A DNA stretch of 58,544 nt from DASUXY01 sp035301985 (GTDB taxonomy: Bacteria; Bacillota; Bacilli; Bacillales; Amphibacillaceae). The notes under the pieces were generated by a model. The model worked only from the letters and a program-made list of their open reading frames with translations. It had not been told where the DNA came from and ran no database searches. Position numbers and translations under genes: made by a program. This document shows, one piece after another, positions 1 to 9,182 of the stretch. The DNA lies in the NCBI GenBank assembly GCA_035301985.1, contig DATGTE010000029.1, positions 1 to 58,544 on the forward strand. The letters are read 5' to 3'. The first letter of the stretch is position 1. Every line of letters begins with the position of its first letter.

Positions 1-1926
1 ATCATTGCCTCGCCCATCGTCTTCATTGTTTTCAGCTGGATCTCCATCTTCCCTACCACCATCAGGATCACTGCTCTCCTCGTTTCCTTCTATGGAATCC
101 GAGCTTTTGTTCTCCTCTCCCGTTTCCGTCGTTTTATCAGGATTGTTATTCATTTGTTTTACAATGATTCCTTGTTCATTTTGATCTCTAAATTCGACAG
201 GGTGATTGTTATTTCCTTCGTTTTCGTGTAGTGAAAGCGAAGCAATCTTTTTAGTTGTAGACGTTGAGCCTTTATTTTTCATTTCTTTTGGCTCCAATTT
301 CCACTCCCACGTAACGGGTTTAAATACATCAATAGTCTGGTTTGTATCTTTTAATTTAATGTTTGCTCGGACATGAAAGTCTCCTTTTGACATTGCTGGA
401 AGTTCAATTTTCTGATGTTGTTTATACGACTTTTCTTGTTTATTCGGCATTTTTAAAGATAAACTTGTTACTTCAAATTCATTCGGAACTGTAAGATAAA
501 ATGTTTGGTCAGCATCTTGATCCTCGGATATGTGAACTGAATCCGTTATCGTTACACCCGTTGTAGCTAATTCATTTTTTATTTGATGTATTTGGTGAGA
601 TAGTAGATTACTTTTATTCGGTGCTCCAGGAGAAAAACTGAACTCTTGATTGTATTTATTCGTTACAAAAATAGCATTTTTCAGTTGATTCGTCGTATCT
701 TTTGGCAACCCTGAACCATTGATATCATTCACATTAAGCGATGGTACCTGTTCAATCTGACTTTGAATCTTTTTATGGGCATTCCGATCTAAGTCCTTAA
801 ATAAGGATCTAATATAGATATCTTGTCCATCAAATACTTCCTGGAATGAATCGGATAAACGTTTCTCCACTTCAGGTCGTATATCTCTATGAATCGACTC
901 ATCAATAGATGATTCGATTTGATTGACCTGTTGATTCATTTGGTTAAGATAGGCTTCTATTCCATTGGTGTCGTTGGAAGCTACTGAAGCTACGTGTGTT
1001 TGTTTGTCAGAGTCTTTGTGCGAAAACCGTTCGTTATATGCATCATTTTCCGCTTGTAATTGCTTGAATTGTTGGGAATCATCCAAACCAACATCATTTA
1101 TATTTCGGCTGGGTGGTTCAAATGGCTCAAACTGATCTGAAAAAGGCATTGGAAAAGACGTCTCATCTTTTGGTGTTCTTGGAAGATTGTTTAGACGTAC
1201 TAAAGAATCTTTGTTATTTCGAACATCCGCATTGATGTTGTTTTCATTTCCTTTTAAAATATCTTCTAAACTACTAAAGTGATCAACCGAGCGCCCTGTT
1301 TGATCCCTCACACGTTGAAATTGATTCGTATAATCAGATAATGGATGGTTAATTGAATCTTTATATGTATTCGTATATAATTCCTCTTTTTTGACAATTT
1401 CCCCTACATGATCTTGTGCTTCTTGTAAATTCCCGATAATACTTGCAAAATAGACATCAATAATTCGTTGGTTAAACTCATTCAACAGCCGATTAGCTGT
1501 TTTTTCAGCCTCAGCTCGCACACCTTCATGACCAGATGTATTAATCTTATAATGAAGAGAAATTTGTTCCGGCTCTTCCAAATCAATCGATACAGCTTTT
1601 TCTGAGAAGTTATTCGGAATAACAATCATCATGTCATAGGCATTGCGATCCAGCCCATTCTCAGCAACACCACGACTGACAACATACCAATCATGTTCAT
1701 CATCTTTTTGAATACTGTTTGCAAATTCGTCCCCAAATACGACTTCCTGATTATTAAACGTTGCACCCTCATCCTCATTAACAAATGCAACCGCCATTCT
1801 GATTGGTGCATCGTCCTTTTCGTGTTTATTGGTTAACATTTGATTGAATGCTAAAAAAGGAAGTCCAAACGACAATGCGAAAATCAATGTTAAAAATAAT
1901 ACGACGCGTAAATTTAATTTCCTCAT
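1..1926 (-). CDS. esaA: Type VII secretion protein EsaA (YueB family), 3' part outside window
   Basis: Membrane component of the Firmicute type VII (Ess/Yuk) secretion system; the B. subtilis homologue YueB is also the SPP1 phage receptor. The gene runs off the window edge, so only about 642 N-terminal residues are visible. The start ATG at 1926 follows a strong GGGAGGTGG site. The product begins with one membrane segment (residues about 6-24), followed by a long hydrophilic extracellular region with coiled-coil character, and ends at the edge in an acidic Asp/Glu/Gly-rich stretch. The C-terminal membrane segments expected for the family lie outside. It follows esxA on the same strand, the S. 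aureus esxA-esaA order. The family call rests on topology, size and context. Confidence 0.8.
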   Translation of the reverse strand, partial: MRKLNLRVVLFLTLIFALSFGLPFLAFNQMLTNKHEKDDAPIRMAVAFVNEDEGATFNNQEVVFGDEFANSIQKDDEHDWYVVSRGVAENGLDRNAYDMMIVIPNNFSEKAVSIDLEEPEQISLHYKINTSGHEGVRAEAEKTANRLLNEFNQRIIDVYFASIIGNLQEAQDHVGEIVKKEELYTNTYKDSINHPLSDYTNQFQRVRDQTGRSVDHFSSLEDILKGNENNINADVRNNKDSLVRLNNLPRTPKDETSFPMPFSDQFEPFEPPSRNINDVGLDDSQQFKQLQAENDAYNERFSHKDSDKQTHVASVASNDTNGIEAYLNQMNQQVNQIESSIDESIHRDIRPEVEKRLSDSFQEVFDGQDIYIRSLFKDLDRNAHKKIQSQIEQVPSLNVNDINGSGLPKDTTNQLKNAIFVTNKYNQEFSFSPGAPNKSNLLSHQIHQIKNELATTGVTITDSVHISEDQDADQTFYLTVPNEFEVTSLSLKMPNKQEKSYKQHQKIELPAMSKGDFHVRANIKLKDTNQTIDVFKPVTWEWKLEPKEMKNKGSTSTTKKIASLSLHENEGNNNHPVEFRDQNEQGIIVKQMNNNPDKTTETGEENKSSDSIEGNEESSDPDGGREDGDPAENNEDDGRGND

Positions 1927-2074
1927 TCATTCCACCTCCCTAAAAAGAATAACGTATGTAGTGTGTTGATGTGTTTCCATTTTGAGCTCGTCCATTACTT
2001 ATTACATTGGAATTATGAAGACAATCCTCAAAAGTAATCTTTACCACCATAAATTCACGGATAAATGAACATGA

Positions 2075-2098
2075 GTCACACAACAGTCGTCGTGTGAC
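2075..2098 (-). other. Hairpin between esxA and esaA
   Basis: Seven-base arms GTCACAC and GTGTGAC lie in the 218-base gap between esxA and esaA. No T tract follows, so this is more likely an mRNA-processing or stabilising hairpin that lets the small secreted substrate be made in excess than a true terminator. This is inference. Confidence 0.4.
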
Positions 2099-2144
2099 CC
2101 AAATAAATCATAATAAAATAAACACCATTTTCATATCACAAAAA

Positions 2145-2450
2145 TTATCTAAAACCAAAGTTACGTGATAGTGCTTCGTCCTGTTCAGCCATTGCGTCTG
2201 CTGTTTGAGTTAGCTGAGTTTCAATTTGACGCATTAACTCGGAAAAATCGTTTACTTTCACACTTAACTCTTGAAACTGTTCGTCAAATCGTCTAAATGC
2301 TTGTCCTTCCCATTGATCCATTAATTCACCTTGTGTACGCTGTAGTTCTGTTAACATCGTATTAATGTCGTCTCCACTTTTTCCATAAATAGTCGCTTTC
2401 GCTCTCAGTTCATCAGGAGTCATCTTAATTTGCCCTGACACATTGATCAT
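2145..2450 (-). CDS. esxA: WXG100 family type VII secretion substrate EsxA
   Basis: Small secreted helical-hairpin protein of the WXG100 family, the hallmark substrate of Firmicute type VII secretion. The 101 residues match the family size. The N-terminal segment (TPDELRAKA) resembles B. subtilis YukE, the central turn carries WEG near residue 47, and the second half is a heptad-rich helix. A GGGAGATG site precedes the start. A promoter (TTGACA, 17 bases, TAAAAT) lies about 55 bases upstream, and the gene leads into esaA. Start and family are clear; the function as an Ess substrate is inferred from the family. Confidence 0.93.
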   Translation of the reverse strand: MINVSGQIKMTPDELRAKATIYGKSGDDINTMLTELQRTQGELMDQWEGQAFRRFDEQFQELSVKVNDFSELMRQIETQLTQTADAMAEQDEALSRNFGFR

Positions 2451-2501
2451 CTCCCTTACATTTTACTTTGGTCATAAATTAACTGATAATTTCCTACAAC
2501 T

Positions 2502-2530
2502 ATTTTAATGACTAGATTTTCCCTTGTCAA
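2502..2530 (-). promoter_or_regulatory. Sigma-A-like promoter of esxA
   Basis: On the minus strand TTGACA (2530-2525) and TAAAAT (2507-2502) are separated by 17 bases, close to the vegetative consensus, about 50 bases upstream of the esxA start. Confidence 0.75.
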
Positions 2531-2861
2531 TGAAATTTTCGGTCTTTTCTTGAAATTAGTTTTAAAGTCCCTCAATATTTTACATTCTATTAAATATAAA
2601 CATGTTTTTGTACCTATTAATATACATTTTTTGTAATTATGATGGAGATTTAACCGTATTACCTTGTTACGATCACAATAAAAAGTCATATGAATATCAC
2701 ATATCATCCTTAATCTAAAAAGTAGTCTAAACACTTTCGAAAAATAATCTTGTAACTGTTACACATTATAAGTCATATCTTGAAATCGAACAGACTACCG
2801 TCACTCTTAACATGCTATAGTAGAATCATATATGCATTGTTCTTTGAAAAGGTGTGATTGT
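2531..2861. other. Intergenic region between esxA and the yczE-like gene
   Basis: About 330 AT-rich bases between divergent genes. It holds the upstream part of the esxA control region and the leader of the plus-strand membrane protein. A 92-codon minus-strand reading frame here has no homology I recognise and no good ribosome site, so it is not called. No further structured element was seen. Confidence 0.5.
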
Positions 2862-3473
2862 TTGCGTAGGTTGCATCGGAATGGTTTTTTCTTTTATATA
2901 ATCGGCATTACATTGTTAACATTGGGGATAGCCTTGTCGATCCAATCATCTTTAGGAACGTCTCCATTGGATGCGTTGCTCGTTGGACTTTATAGAACGT
3001 TTGGATTATCGATAGGTAGTTGGGAAATTGTCGTTGGGCTATCGATGATAATCGGCAATGCCATCATCGAAAGAAAAAAACCAGAATACTTTGCTCTCAT
3101 CACTTCGCTATTCACAGGAATTGGCATCGACATGTGGATGTATTTCATCGGCGATTGGATGATTCCCAGTACATGGATTGGGCAATCGGTCTACTTAACT
3201 ATGGGAATCGTTTTTACAGCAATGGGGGTAGCTACTTATTTACAATCAAACTTTGCTCCAAATCCATTTGATCGTTCCATGCTTGTCATATCAAAAAAGA
3301 CCGGATGGAGTATAGCCTCTTCTCGAGTTTTCATTAGTGTTACACTCGTAATGATCGCTTATTTATTTGATGGAGCGATTGGGATTGGAACGCTCATAAA
3401 TGCTCTATTATCCGGAGTCATCATCAAACTGTTCATTCCCTATGTCACGATCATCAAGGCTAAAACAGAGTAG
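2862..3473 (+). CDS. YczE/YyaS/YitT-type integral membrane protein
   Basis: About 203 residues with five to six membrane segments. Motifs such as GTSPLDALLVGL near the N-terminus and a repeated NPFDR segment after the midpoint fit the YczE family of uncharacterised membrane proteins, whose B. subtilis member influences lipopeptide production. I chose TTG at 2862 because AAAAGGTG lies nine bases upstream; an in-frame ATG at 2832 would add ten cysteine-rich residues with no ribosome site. It is monocistronic and convergent with the LysR gene. The substrate is unknown. Confidence 0.7.
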   Translation: MRRLHRNGFFFYIIGITLLTLGIALSIQSSLGTSPLDALLVGLYRTFGLSIGSWEIVVGLSMIIGNAIIERKKPEYFALITSLFTGIGIDMWMYFIGDWMIPSTWIGQSVYLTMGIVFTAMGVATYLQSNFAPNPFDRSMLVISKKTGWSIASSRVFISVTLVMIAYLFDGAIGIGTLINALLSGVIIKLFIPYVTIIKAKTE

Positions 3474-3636
3474 CAACCATGCACATCTAAATCGTAATGA
3501 ACCGAATGATGGCTTCTTCGATTCTCACCTTTTTAAAATTCTCCATTCTGCTCTTTCGACTTTTTTATATTTTTATAATGTACGATGCCACACTGCCCCT
3601 CCCTACTTTTATGTAGGTTCTCTCTTCTTCTCTTGA

Positions 3637-4545
3637 TCATTTCACAACACACTCTAAATGTTGAAGTTGTTGTATGAATGTATGTTTATGATCATATAAA
3701 TCTCCATCATCTCTCCAGATAATCGCAATTGAGCTTTCTAAGCGAACATCTTCTAAATGTAGGGCCTTCAAATTCGGTGACATCACTAATTCCAACATAT
3801 CTTGAGGTAGTAATGTGACTCCTACATTATGAGCAATCATACTCGCCATCGTTAATAACTCTGAGCCTGTGCAAATTGTTTTGGGTCTAAAACCTACATC
3901 ATTACAAGCATCTTCTAACAAATGGTATAAGGCAGGTGATTGCAGTGAATCATAGTGTAAAAATAAATCATCATGAAGGTCGGTCAACTGGATGGACTCC
4001 TTTGTTGCGAGTCTGTGAGTCGATGAAACAACTGCTTTCATTGGCGAGCGTTCTATTTCTAGAGCGTGGAGACCATCTTCTTTATTCGATTGAAAATCTG
4101 GCGCAATCCGAATAAATCCAATATGATACATTTTATTTTTTATGAGCTGTTTCACTTCTCGTGAAGTTGTTTCCTTAATTGTGAATTCAAGATGGGAATC
4201 AAATTGATGAAGTTCTTTTAAAGCTTTTGGCAAATATAAACTCGCAGCCGATGGAATGGTCGCTATTTTCAAAAGTGTGGGAAAGGTGTGGGATTCCATG
4301 AGGTGTGAAATTGTGCTTTCTATTTCTGATACAGATGGAAAGATGCGTTCTAATAAATATTTCCCTTCTTCCGTCAATTCTACCTTTCGTGTCGTTCGAT
4401 GTAACAATCTAACTCCCAACTGTTCTTCCAGTAGATGGATTTGCTGGCTAATTCCCGGCTGAGAAACGAATAAATTTTTAGACGCCTTTGTAAAACTTAA
4501 CGTCTTAGCTACTTCAATAAAATATCGTAACGAATGAAAATTCAT
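3637..4545 (-). CDS. LysR family transcriptional regulator
   Basis: 302 residues, typical LysR length. Residues 1-60 form the winged helix-turn-helix (FTKASKNLFVSQPGISQQI, then LGVRLLHRTTRKVELT), followed by a linker helix and a periplasmic-binding-like effector domain from about residue 90. Proteins of this type usually bind a small metabolite and control a neighbouring gene. The nearest candidates are the TRAP operon, which is on the same strand upstream, and the convergent YczE-like gene, so no target can be assigned. AAGGTGGTGG precedes the start. Confidence 0.85.
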   Translation of the reverse strand: MNFHSLRYFIEVAKTLSFTKASKNLFVSQPGISQQIHLLEEQLGVRLLHRTTRKVELTEEGKYLLERIFPSVSEIESTISHLMESHTFPTLLKIATIPSAASLYLPKALKELHQFDSHLEFTIKETTSREVKQLIKNKMYHIGFIRIAPDFQSNKEDGLHALEIERSPMKAVVSSTHRLATKESIQLTDLHDDLFLHYDSLQSPALYHLLEDACNDVGFRPKTICTGSELLTMASMIAHNVGVTLLPQDMLELVMSPNLKALHLEDVRLESSIAIIWRDDGDLYDHKHTFIQQLQHLECVVK

Positions 4546-4881
4546 AAAACCACCACCTTATTTATTTGATTATTCTAAAATATTATATCGTGGATAGAGA
4601 GCACTCACAACGGCTTTGTTCATAATATAGACAAAATTCCTATCTCGTTGAAGTTAATGAACTCATTTTCTATGAAATTATGCCTAAGACCTTTCGATTA
4701 GCCACCAATCACCATCTTCTTCAGTACAGCTTTATCTACATCACATACAACCGCATGGATTCGTACCACGTATATATCACCCTCATTTCATTGTGGAATA
4801 GTAAAAAAGCGACTAAGAGTGATCTTAATCGCTTTCTAGCAACCTGTGTAACGTGTGTATAATATCGATACGATTCCTCGC
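4546..4881. other. Intergenic region between lysR and the TRAP operon
   Basis: 336 AT-rich bases holding the terminator of the TRAP operon (4803-4835) and, nearer 4546, the leader of the LysR gene. A 60-codon plus-strand frame at 4680 has no ribosome site and is not called. Confidence 0.5.
4803..4835 (-). terminator. Rho-independent terminator of the TRAP operon
   Basis: AAAGCGA pairs with TCGCTTT, extended by TAAGA/TCTTA across one mismatch. On the minus strand six T residues follow. It lies about 50 bases after the permease stop. Confidence 0.7.
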
Positions 4882-6894
4882 CTATACGCTACTTTTTTGT
4901 AAGCCGTCTTCTACTTCTTGTTCATTTGTATGTTTTCGTTTATAAATAAATTGGAAAATAAGCAGCACTACAAAAATTCCTAACCCGAACCAGTCCGAGT
5001 TGCCCTCAGGAAAGATTAATAGTAAGCCTGTAATTACGGATATGAATCTTTCGACCCAATGCATATTTCGATACCAAAAACCGATTAACCCCGCTCCGAT
5101 CGCAATCATACCGACGATGGCTGTAAATAAGATCCAACCGACTTCGGCCAATGTTGTCTCAATCATGAGTAATTCAGGTTGTAAAACGAACATGTACGGA
5201 ATAATGAAAGCAGCAATAGCTAATTTAGCTGCGTTTACACCTGTACGAAGGGGATCACCACCAGAAATCCCTGTAGCAGCAAATGCGGCTAGAGCAACTG
5301 GGGGTGTAATATCAGCAACAATTCCAAAATAAAAGACAAACATGTGCGCCGCTAATACGGGAATAGCCACTTCTAATTGTCCGTTTAATGCGATAATCGC
5401 GGGAAGCGCAATCGTTGACGTAATGATATAGTTCGCCGTCGTAGGTGATCCCATTCCTAAGATGAGCGACGCAATCATTGTAAAGAAAAGCGTCAATAGC
5501 AACTGCATATTCACCGAGGATGATAATGATGCTGCTAAACTGACTAAACTATTTCCCATTTTTAATCCAAGTCCAGTTTTGGTGACGACACCGACAATAA
5601 TTCCCGCACAAGCTGTTGCAGCAGCTACTCCCAACGCCGTCCGTGCCCCTGATGTTAATGCTTTTATAATTTTCTTCGGTGTGACCCGAGTATCTTTACG
5701 AAATAAACTGACAATAATCGTTGTCAAAATCCCATACAGAGCGGTTCGTTCAATACTAAACCCTTTAAATAGTAACCAAACAATGACTAAAATAGGAATA
5801 AGCAAATGAATTTTCTTCAAAACTGTTTTTTTCTGTGGGATTTGTTCGGCTGGCAAACCATGTAAGCCCATTTTTTTCGCTTCAAAATGAGTCATAATCC
5901 AAATGCCTGAAAAATAAAGAATTGCAGGAACAGTAGCCGCTTTTGCGATTTCCCAGTATCCTACCCCAGCAAACTCAATCATTAAAAAGGCCGCTGCTCC
6001 CATAATCGGTGGCATAATTTGACCGCCCGTGGATGCAGCAGCTTCTACCGCACCAGCAAAATTGCGATGATAACCAATCCGCTTCATCAAAGGAATCGTA
6101 TACGATCCCGTCGTCACCGTGTTGGCAACAGAACTACCTGAAATTGTCCCTTGTAAAGCACTGGAAAAGATTGCTACCTTAGCTGGTCCACCCGTTCTCT
6201 TTCCAGCAATCGATATCGCTAAGTCATTGAAATAGTTACCGACACCTGTTTGGATAAGAAAAGCTCCAAAGAGTAAAAATAAAAAAATATACGTAGAAGA
6301 CACTTGTAGAGGGGTGCCTAATATACCATCCGTCGTAAAGAACATCGATTGGATTAACTGTTGCAAACTTAACCCTCGATGAGCCAGCATACCAGGCATC
6401 TGCGGTCCGAACAGTGCATAGATTAAAAATAATATCGCAATGATCGTAATCGGAAGTCCAACCGCACGTCGCGTAGCTTCCAATACAAGTAAAATAGCGA
6501 TTCCTCCAATGACCATTTGAATCTGCGTAATCCCACCGATTTGTTGAACGACTGTCTCGTAAAACAGCGGCCAATATCCACAGACAATCAATGCTAACAA
6601 AGCTAATACGTAGTCATACCAAGCAATTTTCTGCCTTTTACCACTTCTTCGCCTCATCGGAAACAAAAGGAAAATGAGCACCAACGCAAACCCTAAATGA
6701 ACTGTACGTTGAATGTAAGCTGTATATTGGCCAAATGCCCCCGTATATAATTGAAAAAGCGAAAAGCTTAATAAAATGAAAAAGACGACTGTGGCCATCA
6801 ATCCTGTTAAATCTCGCGTATTTGATTCGGCATCATACTTTTGTAGCAATTCCTCTTGTTCTTCCCTTGATAATTGCTCCTGTGATTCACTCAT
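4882..6894 (-). CDS. TRAP transporter fused permease (DctQM type)
   Basis: 670-residue membrane protein of the fused TRAP type: an N-terminal region replaces the small DctQ subunit and the remainder is the DctM channel. Numerous membrane segments are visible, with family motifs such as SGSSVANTVTTGSYTIPLMK and ASTGGQIMPPIMGAAAF in the middle and a related repeat (LILGMGSPTTANYIITS) later. It moves an organic anion with Na+ or H+, fed by the TAXI binding protein encoded upstream. The gene overlaps the DUF1850 gene by eight bases, so the two are translationally coupled. The substrate cannot be read from the sequence; characterised TAXI systems take up glutamate or related acids. Confidence 0.9.
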   Translation of the reverse strand: MSESQEQLSREEQEELLQKYDAESNTRDLTGLMATVVFFILLSFSLFQLYTGAFGQYTAYIQRTVHLGFALVLIFLLFPMRRRSGKRQKIAWYDYVLALLALIVCGYWPLFYETVVQQIGGITQIQMVIGGIAILLVLEATRRAVGLPITIIAILFLIYALFGPQMPGMLAHRGLSLQQLIQSMFFTTDGILGTPLQVSSTYIFLFLLFGAFLIQTGVGNYFNDLAISIAGKRTGGPAKVAIFSSALQGTISGSSVANTVTTGSYTIPLMKRIGYHRNFAGAVEAAASTGGQIMPPIMGAAAFLMIEFAGVGYWEIAKAATVPAILYFSGIWIMTHFEAKKMGLHGLPAEQIPQKKTVLKKIHLLIPILVIVWLLFKGFSIERTALYGILTTIIVSLFRKDTRVTPKKIIKALTSGARTALGVAAATACAGIIVGVVTKTGLGLKMGNSLVSLAASLSSSVNMQLLLTLFFTMIASLILGMGSPTTANYIITSTIALPAIIALNGQLEVAIPVLAAHMFVFYFGIVADITPPVALAAFAATGISGGDPLRTGVNAAKLAIAAFIIPYMFVLQPELLMIETTLAEVGWILFTAIVGMIAIGAGLIGFWYRNMHWVERFISVITGLLLIFPEGNSDWFGLGIFVVLLIFQFIYKRKHTNEQEVEDGLQKSSV

Positions 6895-7426
6895 CGATTT
6901 TCTCTCCCTTCAAACATTGCCAAATTGACAATTTATCTATTTTTACAGTTAGTCTGGCTCCAGGGGTAAAATATTCATTAAATCGAACCATTTTTTCCCC
7001 TTCTTCCCCCCAGATCAATCGATGATTTGAAACGGTCTTTCCGTTTCGAATATTCAGTGAAGTAAATCGATGGTTCATATGTTGTATGTGATATTTACCA
7101 TCTTCATAAACAAACGTTTCCCCTTCTTCCGCATTGGACGGCATACCGATACCAAATTGTTCAAAAATAATTTCTGATTGTTTCATACGATGGTCTGCTG
7201 TTACTTCATATATTTCTACAACGTCGGTTAAATGAATCGAGTGCGTAAAAATAATTTGAAAAGTATCCTTTTCATTCACTGGTAAATATGCTTCCAAATG
7301 ATTCGTATGCTGCGTATAAAAGCTAAGTGCGACACAGATAGGTGTAAAAAGTAGAGACGGTAGAATCACGAATAAAAAAACCCCCACCGTGATTGCCACT
7401 CTTTTTATCGATAAATGCCTCATCAT
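6887..7426 (-). CDS. DUF1850 protein associated with TAXI-TRAP transporter
   Basis: 179 residues with one N-terminal membrane segment (about 10-34) and a small beta-rich extracytoplasmic domain carrying the DUF1850 signature FTHSIHLTDVVEIYEV. DUF1850 genes are recurrent neighbours of TAXI-TRAP systems, but their role is unknown. The gene sits between the binding-protein gene and the permease, and its end overlaps the permease start, which supports a function in the same transporter. Confidence 0.8.
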   Translation of the reverse strand: MMRHLSIKRVAITVGVFLFVILPSLLFTPICVALSFYTQHTNHLEAYLPVNEKDTFQIIFTHSIHLTDVVEIYEVTADHRMKQSEIIFEQFGIGMPSNAEEGETFVYEDGKYHIQHMNHRFTSLNIRNGKTVSNHRLIWGEEGEKMVRFNEYFTPGARLTVKIDKLSIWQCLKGEKIDE

Positions 7427-7684
7427 CGTTGACCACCAGCTCGTTTACATTAAAAATTGTTTTTTATATTTATTCATCGACAACAAAACAAGGCCAGTCG
7501 TAAATACCTATAAAAAGATGTTCAACAGCTTCATATAAAAGGCCATCTACTGACGGAAGTACCGCATAGCTCCCTACGCAAAGGATAACGCTTCGAATGG
7601 AATGGCCCTTTATCCTTATCATTGAACACGCATGATCCATAGGACTAACAACTGGCCTTCTTACCATCTAGATCGTTCTATGAT

Positions 7685-8677
7685 TTATTCCTGTTCGACC
7701 CCTTTTTCTTTGAAATATTTTTCCGCTCCAGGATGTAAATCAATACCAATTCCATCTAACGCATTTTCAAGTGTAATAAATTCAGCTTTTGCATGAGACA
7801 TTTGGTCTGCATTTTCATAAATAGCTGAAGTAATATCATAAACGGTATCTTCTGATAATTCCTCCGTGACCGCTAACATTGCAAGAACAGCCACGGTAGG
7901 AACATCCTTTTCCAACCCATACGTACCCTCTTCAATCATATCTGATGCATAGTATGGATATTTTTCGATGAGTTCATCTACTTTTTCTTGTTCAACTGGG
8001 ACAATGTCAATATCGGTCGTTGCTGTAAGACCTTCTACTGCACCAGTCGGAGTTCCAGCTGTAATAAAGGCTGCATCAATGTTTCCATCTTGAATGCCAC
8101 CCGTCGATTCACCGAAATCTAAATTTTGGGCATCGATATCATCCATCGTCATATCGTGAACCTCCAAAATTTGTTCCGCATTGACATACGTACCTGAACC
8201 AGGTGCCCCAACGGAAACGGTTTTTCCCTCTAAATCTTCAACCGAGTCAATTCCCGAGTCACTCGTCGTAACGATTTGGATTGTTTCTGGATAAAGTGAC
8301 CCGATTGCGAGGACATTGTCTACAGGATTGCCATCAAATGCATGAATTCCTTCAACAGCATATGCCATCACATCTGTTTGTGAAAAAGCAATTTCTGCCT
8401 CCCCCTCTTGGAGATCTACTACATTATCCGCAGAAGCATTTGAAGCTACGGAATCCGTTTGAATACCAGTTTCATCAGAAATAATTTTGGCAATTTCCCC
8501 TCCGAGTGGGAAATAGGTACCACTCGTTCCTCCCGTCAAAATACTTAGAAATTCTGGCTCTTCTCCACCGTTTGCTTTTGTATCTCCATCCCCGCCACTA
8601 CTTTCTCCACAGGCAGCTAAAAACAGTGAAGCAATGATCATCATACAAAATGAAAGCAGCACATTCTTTTTCTTCAT
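7685..8677 (-). CDS. TAXI family TRAP transporter solute-binding lipoprotein
   Basis: 330 residues. The N-terminus is a lipoprotein signal (basic start, hydrophobic core, lipobox LAAC with Cys near 23), followed by an acidic linker and the TAXI fold, recognised by LTGGTSGTYFPLGGEIAKII and the later GAPGSGTYV and FGESTGGIQDGNIDAAF segments. It binds the substrate outside the membrane and delivers it to the fused permease. First gene of the operon; a TTGCAA/TAAAAT promoter lies about 45 bases upstream. The surface is strongly acidic, as expected for a protein exposed to salt. The 258 bases after its stop hold no convincing gene. Confidence 0.92.
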   Translation of the reverse strand: MKKKNVLLSFCMMIIASLFLAACGESSGGDGDTKANGGEEPEFLSILTGGTSGTYFPLGGEIAKIISDETGIQTDSVASNASADNVVDLQEGEAEIAFSQTDVMAYAVEGIHAFDGNPVDNVLAIGSLYPETIQIVTTSDSGIDSVEDLEGKTVSVGAPGSGTYVNAEQILEVHDMTMDDIDAQNLDFGESTGGIQDGNIDAAFITAGTPTGAVEGLTATTDIDIVPVEQEKVDELIEKYPYYASDMIEEGTYGLEKDVPTVAVLAMLAVTEELSEDTVYDITSAIYENADQMSHAKAEFITLENALDGIGIDLHPGAEKYFKEKGVEQE

Positions 8678-8717
8678 GAATCTCCATCCCCCTGTAACTG
8701 TTTAAAATTTTATTTAT

Positions 8718-8746
8718 ATTTTACAAGTTTTTTAACAAATTTGCAA
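8718..8746 (-). promoter_or_regulatory. Promoter of the TAXI-TRAP operon
   Basis: Minus-strand TTGCAA (8746-8741) and TAAAAT (8723-8718) are separated by 17 bases, about 40 bases before the binding-protein start. Confidence 0.6.
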
Positions 8747-9182
8747 ATTTTCCTTCAATTCTGTTCATTCAGGTGGTGTTTATGAAGGCCTTATAGGTCG
8801 GTGAGAGTACGATTTCCGAACTAGTAAGCGCATACAAATATACCATTTTCAATTAAAATGATTTCTAGATAAAATCTCCATCTATCATAGCATGATTTTC
8901 ATACGGTGATAAATAACGATACCTAATCAATTTATAATAGATTATTATAAATAAAATCTGTGACCTTACACCATAAACACCGTTTATAATCTCATTTCAG
9001 AAGCGGATCAATAAGTGAAACATAAAGATTTGTAGATCGCACATTAGATTGCACATCAGTCGACCAATATAAAAAGTGGCTTGACCAAATAACTGTCAAG
9101 ACCACTCTTCACCTTTGACTTTCCTATGTCATTCACCAAACAAACGATTCGTTTTCTGTTCTATTTTTTTAGTGTATCTATA
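8747..9182. other. Intergenic region between TAXI-TRAP and methyltransferase
   Basis: About 435 AT-rich bases. Besides the methyltransferase terminator at 9071-9106, nothing recognisable was seen; no open frame has a ribosome site. Confidence 0.5.
9071..9106 (-). terminator. Terminator of the methyltransferase gene
   Basis: Arms 9075-9085 and 9095-9106 pair (AGTGG and CTTGAC with a one-base bulge), and five T residues follow on the minus strand. It lies about 80 bases after the methyltransferase stop. Confidence 0.7.

Noticed and set aside
2456..2734. 92-codon minus-strand open frame upstream of esxA
   Set aside because: It overlaps the esxA promoter, has no convincing ribosome site, and its Cys/Lys/Ile-rich product looks like AT-rich noise.
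7470..7667. 65-codon frame between the TAXI and DUF1850 genes
   Set aside because: No ribosome site, no recognisable fold, unlikely residue mix; treated as untranslated spacer within the operon.
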